Positions 1 through 12,079 of a stretch of 64,000 nt of DNA are shown here, in pieces. The position numbers were made by a program, and so were the translations under genes. The stretch's first letter is position 1, and each line of letters begins with the position of its first letter. The notes under the pieces were generated by a model. It searched no databases. It was not told the DNA's origin and saw only the letters and a list, made by a program, of their open reading frames with translations. Source of the stretch: an uncultured Clostridium sp. (GTDB lineage: Bacteria; Bacillota; Clostridia; TANB77; CAG-508); the NCBI GenBank assembly GCA_930980855.1, contig CAKNIZ010000007.1, forward strand, positions 1-64,000, in the 5' to 3' direction.

Positions 1-85
1 TTATTTTTAATTTTTTTACCAAAAACTATTGACATTCATATAGTTAGTCTATTTGTTAAAACAATTATACCATAATGCTTTTTAT

Positions 86-3000
86 TTAACAACGCTCTGG
101 AGATTTTTTATTAGTCTGTTTTTCTTCCTTTTCTTCTTGTTCATCTCCTAACATTTCATGATCAGTATCATTTATTTTTAATTCTGCATTTATCTGGTCT
201 AACTTTTGTAATTTTTCCTTTAGCTCTTGCTCCTTTGGAAACTCTTTTTGTATTTCTTGTTTTGCATTTTCTAATTGAAAATTAGTATTATCAAGTTTTT
301 CCCTCTCTATTGGAATATCTTTAGCAATATTTTCAAGGCAATTATTTATTCTAGTTATATTTCCATTTGCATCTGTTCCTAAATCAATGGAATAGCTAAA
401 TTTATTTTTTAATTTTAGTTTTATATTTTTCGTAAATGAATCAAAACTAACTGTCATATTGAAACCTCTATATTCTCCAATTTTTTTTTCTTCCATACTC
501 TTTAAATTTTGCACACACTCTAATAGCTTTTTACCTGCATCTTGTTTTTCTGTATATAATATACCTTCTATTTTCATTGGAGAAAATCCATCTTTATTAG
601 GTTTGGTATATTCACTAAGTTTTACTGTATCTTCTTCCATTGCTGAAATTTTATTATTTAATCTTGCAATTTCTTCTGGAAAATATTTTATTACTTTATC
701 TTGTAAAGAATATCTCTGATTCATAAATTCTTGTTTTAATAATTTTAGCTTTGAAACTTCTGTTTCTAATGTTGTTTTTTCTAATATTAAAGGATTACCT
801 GTGGCTAGTGCTTTTATTTCTCCATATGTTAGTGCCTTATCATCTATATCTTCCATTGTCCTTGCTGGAGTTTTTGAAGTCATTATTTGAGATATAAACT
901 TTTGCTTTTGCTCTACTAGCTGATACATATAGCTATCAAAAGTTTTTTCTGTTACATACGAATATACATATACTTTTTTATTTTCATTTCCTTGTCTTAT
1001 CATTCTTCCATTTCTTTGTGTTAAGTCTGATGGTTTCCAAGCACAATCTAAATGGTGTGTTGCGATTAGCTTATTTTGTACATTAGTTCCTGCACCCATT
1101 TTTTGAGTAGATCCCATAAGTATTCTTACTGTTCCTTGTCTAACTTTACTGAACAGTTCTTTCTTTTTTACTTCTGTATCTGCCACATGAATAAAAGATA
1201 TTTCATCAGGTGGTATTCCCTTTTGAATCAGCTTTTTCTTTAATTCATTATATACATCTGTAAATTCTTCTTTTTCAAACCCTTTCATATCTTTTGGAGT
1301 AGATAAATCGCAAAATACTAATTGTGTAGATTTTTTATCTAGATTTTCATACCAAATTTTATAAATATTATCTGCACAAGAATTTACTTTACTATTTTCA
1401 GCATCTGGTAATAACGGATTCATTAACCTTTGATCTAAAGCTAATTTTCTTCCTTCGTTAGTAATTTTTAGCATATTATCTTGAGTTGCATCTACTGCTC
1501 CGTTTCTTATATTTTCTGCTCTTTCGCCTAATTGCTCTACCATTTCTTGTTGTATTTCACTTGGCTTCACAACTACATTTATATTTTCAAATTCTGGAGT
1601 CGGAAGATTTAATGTTTCTGCTGTTTGTATGTCTGCTATCTCCTTGAACATTGCCATTAACTCTGGCAAATTATGAAATTTTGCAAATCTAGTTTTCGCT
1701 CTATAACCTGTTCCTTCTGGTGCTAGTTCTATTGCTGTTACTGTTTCTCCAAAAGTACTTGCCCAATTATCAAAATGTTCAAGATTATTTTTCTTTAACT
1801 CATCATATTGTAAATACCTTTGCATAGTATAAAGTTCTGCCATCGAGTTACTTACTGGTGTTCCTGTTGCGAAAACTGTACCTTTTCCTCCTGTGATTTC
1901 ATCTAAATATCTACATTTCATAAATAAATCAGTAGATTTTTGAGCTTCTGTTTGTGCAATTCCACCTACATTACGCATTTTTGTATAAAGAAATAAATTT
2001 TTATAATTATGTGCTTCATCTACAAAAAGTTTGTCAATTCCTAATTCCTCAAAAGTTACTACATCATCTTTTCTTTCTTGTTTATTCAACTTTTCTAGTC
2101 TTGTTTCCAAAGATTTTTTTGTTTTTTCTAATTGTTTAATTGTATAATATTCTCCTTTATTGTCCTTTTCTTCAGCAATACCATCTGTAATATCATTTAT
2201 TTGTTCTTCTAATAAAGCCCTTTGTCTTTCTACTGACATTGGTATTTTTTCAAACTGACTATGTCCAATGATAACAGCATCAAATTCTCCTGTTGCTATT
2301 CTACTACAAAACTTTTTTCTATTTTTAGTTTCAAAATCTTTTTTAGTGGCAACAAGAATATTGGCAGATGGATATAATTGCAAAAACTCATTAGAAAATT
2401 GTTCTATAATGTGATTTGGTACAACAAATAAAGACTTGTTGCATAGTCCAAGTCTTTTACTTTCCATTGCAGCAGCTACCATCTCAAATGTTTTTCCTGC
2501 TCCTACTTCATGTGCCAAAAGTACATTTTTTCCATAAAGTACATGAGCCACTGCATTTAATTGATGAGGTCTTAACTTAATTTCTGGATTCATTCCAACA
2601 AAATCTATGTGTGAGCCATCATATTCTCTAGGTCTTATTGAGTTGAATTTATCATTATATAATCTAACTAATTTATTTCTTCTCTCTGGATCTTCCCATA
2701 TCCAATTTAAAAAAGCCTCTTTTATTGCATCTTGCTTACTTGAAGCAATAGCAGTTTCTTTTTTATTTAAAATTCTTTGCTTTCTTCTTTCATCATCTAT
2801 AATTGTATCAAATACTTTAACATCTTTTAAATTAAGTGTTTGCTCTATAATTTTATAAGCATTCATTCTTGGTGTACCATAGGTCGTATATGCTTTCACA
2901 TTATCCCTATCTACACTTTTACCTTCTATATACCATTCAGAAGTTATGTTGGAATATTTTACTTTTATATCCCATGTGTTGTATCTGGGAGTTTCTAATA

Positions 3001-6000
3001 ATTCAAAAATAAATTGTCTAATTATTTCTGGTGGTATCCAAGTTGCTCCTAATTTTACGCCTATTTCACTTGCACCTAAATCTTTAGGAATAACCTCTTT
3101 TAGTTTTTCTACATTTATATTAAAACTAGAATCTTCTTTTGCAAATTCTTCAGCTACTTTTAACTTTTCCCTTACATTACCAGATAAATACTCATCAGCA
3201 GTTACCCAATTATTTGGATTTCCTTTCTCTGGCACTCTAAATATAACACCTTGTAAACTTTCTATCATTTTATCCATATCTATACCACATAGCTCGTGCA
3301 TATAATTTAACTCCACTTTTGCTTTGTCTTGTATAGATAATATTAGAGCCTCATCTGGTGTATCTACTTTTAATATTTGCTTTTTAGCTTTAATAGTTCT
3401 TTTATTGAACATATCTGCTTTTCCAATGAATTTACCTTCTCCATCTAATTTTTCTAATGAACATAATAGAAAATAACTACTATCATTTGAAAAAGCATTT
3501 TCATTAGCTCGTGAGTTTATAATTCCATATTCTTTGGTAAATCTATCATATAACTCGTTTAATTTTACTTGAGCAATATGTATATGTTCATCTGAACGAT
3601 CCTCTAGTTGAAAATATATCAATTCTCTTACTTGTTCTCTTAATGCTATTAGTCCTTTTATTCTGTTTTGACTTGTAAGTGGTAAGTTATCTTGTAAATA
3701 CATTCTTGAATTTTCTCTAAAGTAAATTTTGTCATTGATAATAGTATATGAAAAGTTTTTTACATTAGGTCTTGCTGGAATTGAAGTATCTTCTTGTTCT
3801 ATTTCATTTTCAGCAATATATTCTTGCAACTCTCCATGAATATTAGTAATAGCAAAATCTAACTGTTCATCTAAAGAAATACTATTGTCTGCTTTACAAG
3901 TTGAATCGTAACCATAGGCAGTAGAAACTATTTCCATGTTTCCTAAAATCATTTCTGGATTATCTACAAAGTACCTATTCATAGTAATATTATTCTCATC
4001 TTTATCTAGGTAAACCCAATCAGGCATTATATCTGTTAAACTATCTCTTTTTTGTAGAAATATAATATCTGAAGTAACTTTTGTTCCTGCATTTTTTGTA
4101 AATGTATTATCTGGTAATCTTATTGCACCTAATAAGTCAGCTCTTTGTGCAATATATTTCCTTACTTCTGGATTTGCTTTGTCCATAGTACCTTTTGAAG
4201 TTATAAAAGCTATAATTCCTCCAGGTCTGACTTTATCAAGAGTTTTTGCAAAGAAATAATCGTGTATTAAGAAATTATTTTTATCATATCTACTGTCATT
4301 TAATTTAAAATCTCCAAAAGGTACATTTCCTATTGCTACATCGAAAAAAGAGTCAGGTAATTCTACTTTTTCATAACCTTCTACTCTTATATCAGCCTTT
4401 TGGTATAGTTGTTTGGCTATTCTACCACTAATAGAATCTAATTCTATTCCATATAAATTAGAATTTCGCAATTTATCTGGTATCATTCCTAAAAAATTTC
4501 CTGTTCCACAACTCGGCTCTAAAATATTAGCTTGCTCAAGTCCCATATTTTCTAATGCTTTGTATATAGACCTTATAACTATTGGTGGAGTATAAAAGGC
4601 TGTTAAAGTTGAACTTCTTGCTGATTTATATTCATCATCTGTTAGCAACTCTTTCAGTTCTTTATATTCTTTATTCCAGTTATCTTTATTAGGATCAAAC
4701 ACATCTGGAAGTCCACCCCAACCAACATATTGTGCTAAAACTTCTTGTTCTTCTTTATTTGCTAATCTATCTTCCTGTTCTAATTTTTTTAATGTTTTTA
4801 TTGCCTCTATGTTTCTTGCCACTTTTTCTTTTGGAGTTCCTTCTCCTAAAGTATTATTTTCTATATGATAATTTATTTTTTCTATATCCTGATTAACTAT
4901 CATTTCTTCATTAGAAATTTTTTTACTATTGTCTGTATTTATTCTCTGTTCATACATCCATTTTTCATCTTCATACTCTGTATCTAACCATTCTTTGTAT
5001 TTTTCTTTTTCAATTCCGTTTAAGTATGTATCAGTATTTACTAACTCTTTTAATCTTTTTTCTACTTTATTCCATGATAATAATAATTCTGGTGAATTAT
5101 CTTTTAGTCCATAAGATAATTTAATTCCTCTTGCATTATGTTGTTCAAATAAATTATCATAGTTGGATACATGACCTCCTCCTTCTCCATATTCTTTTTT
5201 TAAAAAGGCAATATTTTCTTCTGTAGAATAACTTTCTTTAAATAATCTGTTAATTCTAAACTTTCCATTACTAAAATGACTGCCTTCTAAAAGAACAGCA
5301 TCAATTATATTTTGATTAAAAGAAAAAGCAGGAGTATTTTCTACTTCTGCTTGTATTGTGCTTTTTTGTTCTTCTACACTTGGCAAATTTTTTATTGGTG
5401 GAATATAAGTATCTTTAAATAGATTTAATTGTAAATCAATTCCCTCACTATTATTTCCTCTGCCTGATTTCTTATTGAATTCATTTCTTGTACCCATTCC
5501 ATTTGGTTGTGTGTTTTTAATTTCTCGTCTACTTTGTTCTTCTCTGCTATGCTCTTGATTAAATCCTTTAGCATTTTCTGTGCTGTTTCTTCTATTTCTC
5601 CTAAATGTTCTTCCATCTTGCCATCTAGCATTAATTCCTCGTATAGTCCTCTTTTGTATTCCTTTAGATATTTCTCCCTCATTCTTGAAAATCTCCCCTG
5701 TGGCATTTGTTTGATTTTTGGTAGTGCTACTTGTGGTATCTGATAATCTCCCATTTGTTTGTATTCTATTTTCATCATAATTACTTCTCCCTTCATTATT
5801 TTTATTTATATTTCTATAATAATTTACATTTTGATTATTTACAAATGTACGATTTATATTATTTGTAGTTTTCTCAAAGTTTCTTACACTTGAGGATATT
5901 TCTCTTAAAATTTGTTCAGAAATATCACTTGTTGCTGCACCTAATCTCGATATAACTCTTTTACTATTAAATTGTGTAATTAAATCAAAATCACTATATT

Positions 6001-6616
6001 TAAAAAAATTTAAAGGATCTATATTGCATCTATTCAATGTCATATAAGTTATAGAGTTTACTAATATTCCTTTAAAAGCCGATTCCAATTCATTTTCGTT
6101 TAAATTCTGAAGCAAACTATCTTCTATAACTTCTCGTAAATCCACTAAATAATCTTGATAATTATCTTCTACTACATTTAATGAACTTGAGTATATAGCT
6201 TCTGCTAAATTATCTTTTATTTCTAAATTATCAAAGTTATTTTCTAGTGTTTCAATAAGTCCATTTTCATAAGAAGGTATAACTTCCCACAATTTTAAAT
6301 TTCTATTTATACCACTATGTGTGTCTGAAATATCAAACACATGCTTTAACTCTGTTCTTCCATTTTCAATAGATATTAAGGCTATACCTTTTGCTCCTTT
6401 ATTAACCCATCTTTTTAATCTATTATTCCAGGTCTCTATATCAGCACAAGCAGTTGCATTAGGCTTTTGAGCATATATTAGCACTTGTTCATTAAAAGAA
6501 TATTTATAATTATTGCTTGCTGTTTTTAAAAACTTTGTCCAGTTTTCTCCACTCTTTGTTATTTCCTTTAATGTTTCATTTGCCATTTGATTAACTAACT
6601 GATATTTGTTAGGCAT
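86..6616 (-). CDS. Large conjugative-element protein: ArdC-like N-terminal region, N6-adenine methylase and SNF2/DEAH helicase domains
   Basis: 2176 aa ORF; N-term [42 protein letters not shown]; methylase-like [15 protein letters not shown] and IGNVPFGD; helicase [36 protein letters not shown]. Confidence 0.88.
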   Translation of the reverse strand: MPNKYQLVNQMANETLKEITKSGENWTKFLKTASNNYKYSFNEQVLIYAQKPNATACADIETWNNRLKRWVNKGAKGIALISIENGRTELKHVFDISDTHSGINRNLKLWEVIPSYENGLIETLENNFDNLEIKDNLAEAIYSSSLNVVEDNYQDYLVDLREVIEDSLLQNLNENELESAFKGILVNSITYMTLNRCNIDPLNFFKYSDFDLITQFNSKRVISRLGAATSDISEQILREISSSVRNFEKTTNNINRTFVNNQNVNYYRNINKNNEGRSNYDENRIQTNGRLSDTTSSTTKNQTNATGEIFKNEGEISKGIQKRTIRGINARWQDGRTFRRNRRNSTENAKGFNQEHSREEQSRREIKNTQPNGMGTRNEFNKKSGRGNNSEGIDLQLNLFKDTYIPPIKNLPSVEEQKSTIQAEVENTPAFSFNQNIIDAVLLEGSHFSNGKFRINRLFKESYSTEENIAFLKKEYGEGGGHVSNYDNLFEQHNARGIKLSYGLKDNSPELLLSWNKVEKRLKELVNTDTYLNGIEKEKYKEWLDTEYEDEKWMYEQRINTDNSKKISNEEMIVNQDIEKINYHIENNTLGEGTPKEKVARNIEAIKTLKKLEQEDRLANKEEQEVLAQYVGWGGLPDVFDPNKDNWNKEYKELKELLTDDEYKSARSSTLTAFYTPPIVIRSIYKALENMGLEQANILEPSCGTGNFLGMIPDKLRNSNLYGIELDSISGRIAKQLYQKADIRVEGYEKVELPDSFFDVAIGNVPFGDFKLNDSRYDKNNFLIHDYFFAKTLDKVRPGGIIAFITSKGTMDKANPEVRKYIAQRADLLGAIRLPDNTFTKNAGTKVTSDIIFLQKRDSLTDIMPDWVYLDKDENNITMNRYFVDNPEMILGNMEIVSTAYGYDSTCKADNSISLDEQLDFAITNIHGELQEYIAENEIEQEDTSIPARPNVKNFSYTIINDKIYFRENSRMYLQDNLPLTSQNRIKGLIALREQVRELIYFQLEDRSDEHIHIAQVKLNELYDRFTKEYGIINSRANENAFSNDSSYFLLCSLEKLDGEGKFIGKADMFNKRTIKAKKQILKVDTPDEALILSIQDKAKVELNYMHELCGIDMDKMIESLQGVIFRVPEKGNPNNWVTADEYLSGNVREKLKVAEEFAKEDSSFNINVEKLKEVIPKDLGASEIGVKLGATWIPPEIIRQFIFELLETPRYNTWDIKVKYSNITSEWYIEGKSVDRDNVKAYTTYGTPRMNAYKIIEQTLNLKDVKVFDTIIDDERRKQRILNKKETAIASSKQDAIKEAFLNWIWEDPERRNKLVRLYNDKFNSIRPREYDGSHIDFVGMNPEIKLRPHQLNAVAHVLYGKNVLLAHEVGAGKTFEMVAAAMESKRLGLCNKSLFVVPNHIIEQFSNEFLQLYPSANILVATKKDFETKNRKKFCSRIATGEFDAVIIGHSQFEKIPMSVERQRALLEEQINDITDGIAEEKDNKGEYYTIKQLEKTKKSLETRLEKLNKQERKDDVVTFEELGIDKLFVDEAHNYKNLFLYTKMRNVGGIAQTEAQKSTDLFMKCRYLDEITGGKGTVFATGTPVSNSMAELYTMQRYLQYDELKKNNLEHFDNWASTFGETVTAIELAPEGTGYRAKTRFAKFHNLPELMAMFKEIADIQTAETLNLPTPEFENINVVVKPSEIQQEMVEQLGERAENIRNGAVDATQDNMLKITNEGRKLALDQRLMNPLLPDAENSKVNSCADNIYKIWYENLDKKSTQLVFCDLSTPKDMKGFEKEEFTDVYNELKKKLIQKGIPPDEISFIHVADTEVKKKELFSKVRQGTVRILMGSTQKMGAGTNVQNKLIATHHLDCAWKPSDLTQRNGRMIRQGNENKKVYVYSYVTEKTFDSYMYQLVEQKQKFISQIMTSKTPARTMEDIDDKALTYGEIKALATGNPLILEKTTLETEVSKLKLLKQEFMNQRYSLQDKVIKYFPEEIARLNNKISAMEEDTVKLSEYTKPNKDGFSPMKIEGILYTEKQDAGKKLLECVQNLKSMEEKKIGEYRGFNMTVSFDSFTKNIKLKLKNKFSYSIDLGTDANGNITRINNCLENIAKDIPIEREKLDNTNFQLENAKQEIQKEFPKEQELKEKLQKLDQINAELKINDTDHEMLGDEQEEKEEKQTNKKSPERC
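5425..5778 (-). CDS. tnpV: TnpV-like transposon-encoded protein, nested in a different frame of the giant ORF
   Basis: Protein [66 protein letters not shown]...[27 protein letters not shown] resembles the TnpV family (GDYxIPxLxLP, RYLKEHRRGxYxxLLxxGKL, NQMEWVxxMNxIRxxAxEI); SD AAGGGAGA just upstream of ATGATG; the ORF track extends it to 5796. Confidence 0.75.
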   Translation of the reverse strand: MMKIEYKQMGDYQIPQVALPKIKQMPQGRFSRMREKYLKEYKRGLYEELMLDGKMEEHLGEIEETAQKMLKDLIKSIAEKNKVDEKLKTHNQMEWVQEMNSIRNQAEEIIVRELIYN

Positions 6617-6843
6617 TAGGTTTCCTCCTTTCTTTCAACTTTTTGTTTATAATTAAAATACTCCAATGTATTATGATTTTTTATACATTCACGAAGTGTT
6701 ATTATATTTAAAACATGTGGATCATTTGTTATATCTTTTAGATCTTCAATTTTTAAATTTGAAATAGCTTTTTCACTTGCTTTACCTATATTGATTAACT
6801 TATCATATGTTGTATTTCTTGTAATTTCTTTTTTTCTAGGCAT
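6616..6843 (-). CDS. Small hypothetical protein of the conjugative element
   Basis: 75 aa ORF abutting the start of the giant ORF; co-directional, SD AGGAGG upstream. Confidence 0.6.
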   Translation of the reverse strand: MPRKKEITRNTTYDKLINIGKASEKAISNLKIEDLKDITNDPHVLNIITLRECIKNHNTLEYFNYKQKVERKEET

Positions 6844-6864
6844 TTTTCCACCTCCTAAATATAA

Positions 6865-6901
6865 AGGAGAGATTAACCTTTAAAAATTAGTTAATCCCTC
6901 T
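6865..6901 (-). terminator. Hairpin downstream of the adhesin gene
   Basis: AGAGATTAAC...GTTAATCCCTCT inverted repeat between the adhesin stop and the next gene. Confidence 0.45.
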
Positions 6902-6909
6902 AATTAAAT

Positions 6910-9900
6910 TTATTTATCTTTCTTATTTTTCTTGTGATTACGAATTATAATATAAGTCGCTCCTAATAAAGAAAGTAGTCCAATTCCTGCAAATAATTTT
7001 ATATTACTGTCATCTCCTGTTTTAGGTACTTCTATCTTTTTGTTCTCAAATGTAAATTCTACTGTATCATCCTTTTCTTCCATTTGTTTATCATCTACAA
7101 ATATTCCCTTGTCATTTATTTCGACTTTTACAATTTTATTAGATAGTTTATAATCAGTTGGAGCTTTAGTTTCTTTAATATAATATGTGCCATATCTTAA
7201 ATCCTCAAATATAGCTGTCCCATCTTCTTTATTAGATTGAACTTCTTTAATTAGTTTCGTACATTCTTGATCTTCATATATTGCAAATGTAAATCTATCT
7301 TTGATTATTTCTTTTGTTTCAGAATCAACTTTAATTACTTTTACATTCTTTAATATAGGCATATCTTTCATCTCAACTTTTTGTGTTTCTTTGTCAGTTG
7401 TTACAGTGAATTCTATTTCTTCAGTAATTTCATATCCATAAGGAGCTGATGTTTCTTTTAATGTATATGTTTTTCCTTCTACTAATCCTTTTACTTGATG
7501 AGGCTCTTTAGTAGATGTCCATTTGTCTATTACATTTCCTTCTTCATCTATAACCTCTAATTCTGCTCCTTCTAATTCTTCGCCAGTTGTTAAGTCTGTC
7601 TTTGTTATTTCTACTAACTTATCTATCATAACAATTTGTTGAGTTTTTTTATCTTCACTTACTGTAAATTCAATATCAGATGCTTTTACATAGTTACCTA
7701 CTGCTATTTTTTCGTGTAATATATATGTTTCATTTTCTTTTAGACCTTTTACTTTGTGTGCTTCTTTTTCTGAAATCCACTCATCTATAATATTACCGTC
7801 TTTGTCTAATACTTGTAATTTAGTACCTTCTATTTCTTTTCCAGAAATATCTTCTTTAGAAATTTCAACCACTTTATCTATCATTTTTACTTTTTGAATT
7901 TCATTAGTATCTTCTACTTTGAATTTTATTTCTGTCGCTATAACATATCCATCTGGTGCAATTTCTTCTTTTAGTGTGTATTCTTTACCTACTGTTAATC
8001 CTTCTATTTTATGAGTTTCTTCTGTTGATGTCCATGTATCTATTATATTATTTTCACTGTCTAATACTGTAAGTTTTGCCCCTGGCAATTCTTTTTCTCC
8101 AGTTATATCAGTTTTAGAAAATTCTACTAAAGTAGTATCATTTGAAACATCTAATTTAGTATCATAAACTTTTGTTGTTAAATCTTGCTGTTCAAATTTA
8201 ACTTCATATTTGGTTGTATTTAACACAAGACCATCTAATGTTTTTGTTTCTTCAATTTCATAAGTTCCCATTGGTAAATCTGTAATTGTTAATTTTCCAT
8301 CTTTACTTAAATTAAAAGTTTTAATCTCTTGTCCTTTTTTATATATAACACTTCCATCTGCTTTATCTATTATGTCTTCTTTTGCTGATAGTTTAAATTC
8401 AATACCAGATAAATCTGATATATCAACTAATGATGTATCTACATTTTCTCTTATTGCTATTGTTTTATCTAAATTAATTGTTCCTGTTGGTTGTTCATTT
8501 TTTATTACTATCTCTTTTATGAAATCTCCATCTTTATCTGTATCATAATCTTTGATATTTTTAATTTCAAAAGTGATAGGACTATCTAGTTGTAAAAATC
8601 CTTCTGGTACTTTTATTTCTGTTATTTCATAACTTCCTACTGGTAATTTTAAAGGTGTTGTAACCTCAGCTTTATTATCATTTTCAGAATTGTATGAATT
8701 ATCTGGAACAACAATATTATCTGCATTTGTTGTAAACGATGTATATGTTGTATTTCCGACTTTTTGTGAAATAACTTCTCCCTCTTTGAATAATATTTTG
8801 TTTGTAGCTCTATCATAAATATCTTCTGTTGCTTTTATTTCAAAAGTTGTAGAATTTAATGTTACTGGTTTATTAGTTTTTAAGTCTTTCTTTATAAGTT
8901 TTATATAAGTTTCTAATTGTTCATTATTTACTACTATATGTTTTGTTTTCTTTGCAATCTCTTGAATTTCTGATTCATCATCTGTAATTGAAAAAGTAAA
9001 ATCTATTGCACTTTCATAGTCTGCTGGAGTTTTAGTTTCCTTAACTATATATTTTCCATAAGGTAATTTGTTTTGAGTATACGCATCTCCGTTTTCATCT
9101 GTTACTATTACTTCTATTGTTGGTGCAATAACTTGTGCCTCTGCTACTCTTTTGCTATTCACTTCTACTTTATTTCCATCTTCATCAATACCATTCCAAA
9201 CTTCCTCATATGTATAACCTTGTTTATATGCTTCTTCTACTGCTGAATTTAATTTTATTGTAAATTCTGCACCTGCAAGTCCTGGTGTTACTCCTGAATT
9301 TTCTTTAATACCAGATTTGAAAATATGAAGTCCCATTTCTTTTACTTTTTCTAAACTTGTCGTTGTGTTTGTAATTATTTCTTCATATTGATCTTTATAT
9401 GATAGCGTAACATCATACTCTTTAGTATCTAACATATAACCTTTTGGAGCAACTTCTTCTTTTACTACATATTTTCCTAAAGGAAGATTTGTTATATCTT
9501 CTGTTGTTCCTTTTTCATTCATAGTTCTTGTTGCAACTAAATCCCCACTAGAATAGAATTTTTTAGTTTTTGCTTTATTATATATATCTTCTTTTGCATA
9601 AACTTTATAAACTGCTCCTTCAAAAACTGCGTCTCCTTGTGTGGTTGTTCCAGTCTTTGCGTCTTTTTTTATTATAGTTATTGTGCCTGTTGGTTCTTCA
9701 TCTGTTCTTTCTGCTGACGCAAAAACTACTGCTGTGTTTTGGTCTTTATATTTTAATTCAAATGAATAAACGGTATCATCGATTAAATATCCCTCTGGAG
9801 CCTTAGTTTCTTGATAATTGTATTTGCCTAATTTTAATCCTTCTACTTTTATTTCTCCATTTTCATTTGTTGTAAATGTTTTATCATAATTTGAATTCCA

Positions 9901-11112
9901 TATTCTATATTCTGCTCCTTGTAAGTTCGCTGATTTATCTGCGTTTTTCTTAACTAATGTAAAAGTACCCGTTGGCTCTGTATTAACTACTGCTTGAGTT
10001 GCAGTCTGATTTACTTTGACTTCTACATTATATGTTTTAGTATCTAATAAATATCCATAAGGTGCAGATATTTCTTTTATTGTATAAGTTCCCTTCTTTA
10101 ATTTATCTAGTGTTATCTTTCCATTTGTTACAACTACTTCTTTGTTGTAATTATCTGGACCTGTAACTTTAAACACAGCACCAGAAATTAAATCTCCTTC
10201 TTTGTTCAATTTTGAAAGTTCCAATTTTCCAAAACTATCTATTTTTAATGAAAAACTTAAAGTTATAGGATCATTGTAAGACATTGAGTATAATTGATTT
10301 TGTACTCCATCTTGAAACTCAAAAAATACCATTGTATCTTTGTCCTCTGTTCCATCTTTAATCATTCCCCATGATTTAAATTGAGCATCTGTTATAGTAT
10401 AATTTTCTAAAGTAGTATTTTCATCAACTAATATAGTCATTGAGTTGCTTCCTTTAGTATGTGTAACTCTAATACCATTAACTGTTTTATCTATACTAGG
10501 ATAACTTGCTAAAACACCATTTGAATCATTTATTGTTTTACTTTCTCCTGCTTGAACATTTATTGCTGTTCCATCAAAACTTGGTCTAGTTTCTATTTTA
10601 GCCATTTCTTTGTTTATTTCAGATTTGAAAGTCTCATATTCTGCTTGAATTCCACTATCTAAAAATTCAGCATTTGTTTGCCCTAATACTTCCCAAATAT
10701 ATTGCTGAACTAAAACATATTGTTTTTTGTCTGCGTTTGATATTCCACCGTCAACAACATAATCGCCTTTATCTTTGTACCATCCTAGGTATGCTATTTT
10801 ACAAGCCTTTCTAACATTTGAATCTATTGGTGTATAATAACTTCCATTATAGACTACATCTGTTTTAAAATCCACTCCATGCTCTGCACAGAAAACTGTT
10901 CTTTTTTCTCCAGTTGTATAGTTTATCAATTTTCTTATTAAAATTCCGAATTCAGAATTTGCATTATCTTCTGTTCTGATATATGAAGCATATTGTCCTC
11001 CAACCCATTTACCTGTTCCAGATGCTGCAAAAATAGGTTGTGCTACACTTAACATTGTTATTAGTAATAAAATAAAAGCTAAAATTCTTTTATATTTTAA
11101 TTTTTTCATCAT
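6910..11112 (-). CDS. Cell-wall anchored adhesin with N-terminal thioester-like domain and many Cna_B/SpaA-type repeats; C-terminal VPKTGD sorting signal
   Basis: Signal peptide; FCAEHG and VQQYIWE (thioester-like Cys...Gln); repeated KGTYTIKEISAPYGYLLDTKTYNVEV-type units; C-term VPKTGDDSNIKLFAGIGLLSLLGATYIIIRNHKKNKKDK. Confidence 0.88.
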   Translation of the reverse strand: MMKKLKYKRILAFILLLITMLSVAQPIFAASGTGKWVGGQYASYIRTEDNANSEFGILIRKLINYTTGEKRTVFCAEHGVDFKTDVVYNGSYYTPIDSNVRKACKIAYLGWYKDKGDYVVDGGISNADKKQYVLVQQYIWEVLGQTNAEFLDSGIQAEYETFKSEINKEMAKIETRPSFDGTAINVQAGESKTINDSNGVLASYPSIDKTVNGIRVTHTKGSNSMTILVDENTTLENYTITDAQFKSWGMIKDGTEDKDTMVFFEFQDGVQNQLYSMSYNDPITLSFSLKIDSFGKLELSKLNKEGDLISGAVFKVTGPDNYNKEVVVTNGKITLDKLKKGTYTIKEISAPYGYLLDTKTYNVEVKVNQTATQAVVNTEPTGTFTLVKKNADKSANLQGAEYRIWNSNYDKTFTTNENGEIKVEGLKLGKYNYQETKAPEGYLIDDTVYSFELKYKDQNTAVVFASAERTDEEPTGTITIIKKDAKTGTTTQGDAVFEGAVYKVYAKEDIYNKAKTKKFYSSGDLVATRTMNEKGTTEDITNLPLGKYVVKEEVAPKGYMLDTKEYDVTLSYKDQYEEIITNTTTSLEKVKEMGLHIFKSGIKENSGVTPGLAGAEFTIKLNSAVEEAYKQGYTYEEVWNGIDEDGNKVEVNSKRVAEAQVIAPTIEVIVTDENGDAYTQNKLPYGKYIVKETKTPADYESAIDFTFSITDDESEIQEIAKKTKHIVVNNEQLETYIKLIKKDLKTNKPVTLNSTTFEIKATEDIYDRATNKILFKEGEVISQKVGNTTYTSFTTNADNIVVPDNSYNSENDNKAEVTTPLKLPVGSYEITEIKVPEGFLQLDSPITFEIKNIKDYDTDKDGDFIKEIVIKNEQPTGTINLDKTIAIRENVDTSLVDISDLSGIEFKLSAKEDIIDKADGSVIYKKGQEIKTFNLSKDGKLTITDLPMGTYEIEETKTLDGLVLNTTKYEVKFEQQDLTTKVYDTKLDVSNDTTLVEFSKTDITGEKELPGAKLTVLDSENNIIDTWTSTEETHKIEGLTVGKEYTLKEEIAPDGYVIATEIKFKVEDTNEIQKVKMIDKVVEISKEDISGKEIEGTKLQVLDKDGNIIDEWISEKEAHKVKGLKENETYILHEKIAVGNYVKASDIEFTVSEDKKTQQIVMIDKLVEITKTDLTTGEELEGAELEVIDEEGNVIDKWTSTKEPHQVKGLVEGKTYTLKETSAPYGYEITEEIEFTVTTDKETQKVEMKDMPILKNVKVIKVDSETKEIIKDRFTFAIYEDQECTKLIKEVQSNKEDGTAIFEDLRYGTYYIKETKAPTDYKLSNKIVKVEINDKGIFVDDKQMEEKDDTVEFTFENKKIEVPKTGDDSNIKLFAGIGLLSLLGATYIIIRNHKKNKKDK
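7365..8130 (-). repeat. Three tandem ~75 aa Cna_B-like repeats inside the adhesin
   Basis: Repeated VEI(S/T)K.D..G.E..G..L.V.D..GN.ID.W.S..E.HKV.GL..... YTL.E..AP.GY....I.FTV units. Confidence 0.7.
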
Positions 11113-11147
11113 ATAAAAATTCCTCCTTTTTTAATTTCACAAAAAAA

Positions 11148-11170
11148 GAACAAGTTAGTTACTTGCTCTT
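11148..11170 (-). terminator. Hairpin terminator candidate after the 229 aa membrane protein gene
   Basis: AAGAACAAGTTAGTTACTTGCTCTT inverted repeat flanked by A and T runs. Confidence 0.55.
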
Positions 11171-11182
11171 AAAAATTTTTTA

Positions 11183-11872
11183 TTATCTTTTATAATAATT
11201 TAGAGTCCATTTGCCACAATATTGACAACTCCAAACTTCATACCCATAAGGACATAATTTATAGTATTCTTCAGAAGTTATCTCCCCATTATGCACTTGA
11301 TCACTATAAGGATTAATTAAATTATCATAATATGAAACTGCTTCTTCATAACTGTTAAACCATAAATTAGAATTTCCTACACCAACTCCATGTTTAGTAT
11401 TAGTACATTTAGGCGTTTCTTCTACTTTATTATCGTTGTTATTCTCTTGCACAGATTCCTTTACCTCATCTACTTTTTGTATGTTTTTTTGTGGTGTAGT
11501 ATTCTTTTCTGGTGTCTGCGTTGTTTTATTTTTTTCTGTTTGTTTTGGAGTTTCTACTACTTTTTCTTGTGTATTTTTAGTATTATCTTTCTGTTTATAT
11601 TCTACATTTTCCTCTACTTTAGTTTCTTCACTTTTTTTATTACTTTCTTGTTGTATTTCTTTATCTTTGTCATTTTCAATTAAAACAGTGTTTTCTTTAT
11701 TGATTTCCTCTGTTTTTTGAATTTCATTAGCATTTTTTATTTCATCTACAAACTCATTCACATACTCTATATTACTTTTATTTTGATTATTTTTAACTTG
11801 ATATATTATTAAAGCTATTATAACTAATGCTATAACTAGAGCTATAATTACAACTATTTTTCTTTTCTTCAT
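11183..11872 (-). CDS. Membrane-anchored, charged low-complexity protein with Cys-containing C-terminal domain
   Basis: N-terminal TM (IVVIIALVIALVIIALIIYQV), K/E/N/T-rich stalk, C-term CTNTKHGVGVGNSNLWFNSYEEA...CQYCGKW. Confidence 0.6.
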   Translation of the reverse strand: MKKRKIVVIIALVIALVIIALIIYQVKNNQNKSNIEYVNEFVDEIKNANEIQKTEEINKENTVLIENDKDKEIQQESNKKSEETKVEENVEYKQKDNTKNTQEKVVETPKQTEKNKTTQTPEKNTTPQKNIQKVDEVKESVQENNNDNKVEETPKCTNTKHGVGVGNSNLWFNSYEEAVSYYDNLINPYSDQVHNGEITSEEYYKLCPYGYEVWSCQYCGKWTLNYYKR

Positions 11873-12033
11873 ACTTAATTCATCTCCTTTTGCTTTAATT
11901 ATACTGCTTTTAACTAAAATCTCAAGTGTATAAATTATATTAAATTTTAAATTATTAAAAAATAAATATATATTCTTTTAGTTTGTAATATAGTATGTAT
12001 TTGAAAGGGATTGTAAGGGAAAACTTTGTAATG

Positions 12034-12079
12034 TGTTCACACACAAATATATTATATTTTTCGTATATGTTCACACACA
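12034..12079. repeat. Direct repeat TGTTCACACACA (12/12) at 12034-12045 and 12068-12079, next to the parB stop
   Basis: Exact 12-mer repeated 34 bp apart. Confidence 0.6.

Noticed and set aside
11390-11720. Two overlapping plus-strand ORFs rich in F/L/S
   Set aside because: Antisense of the K/E/N-rich stalk of the 229-aa protein; typical low-complexity artefact.
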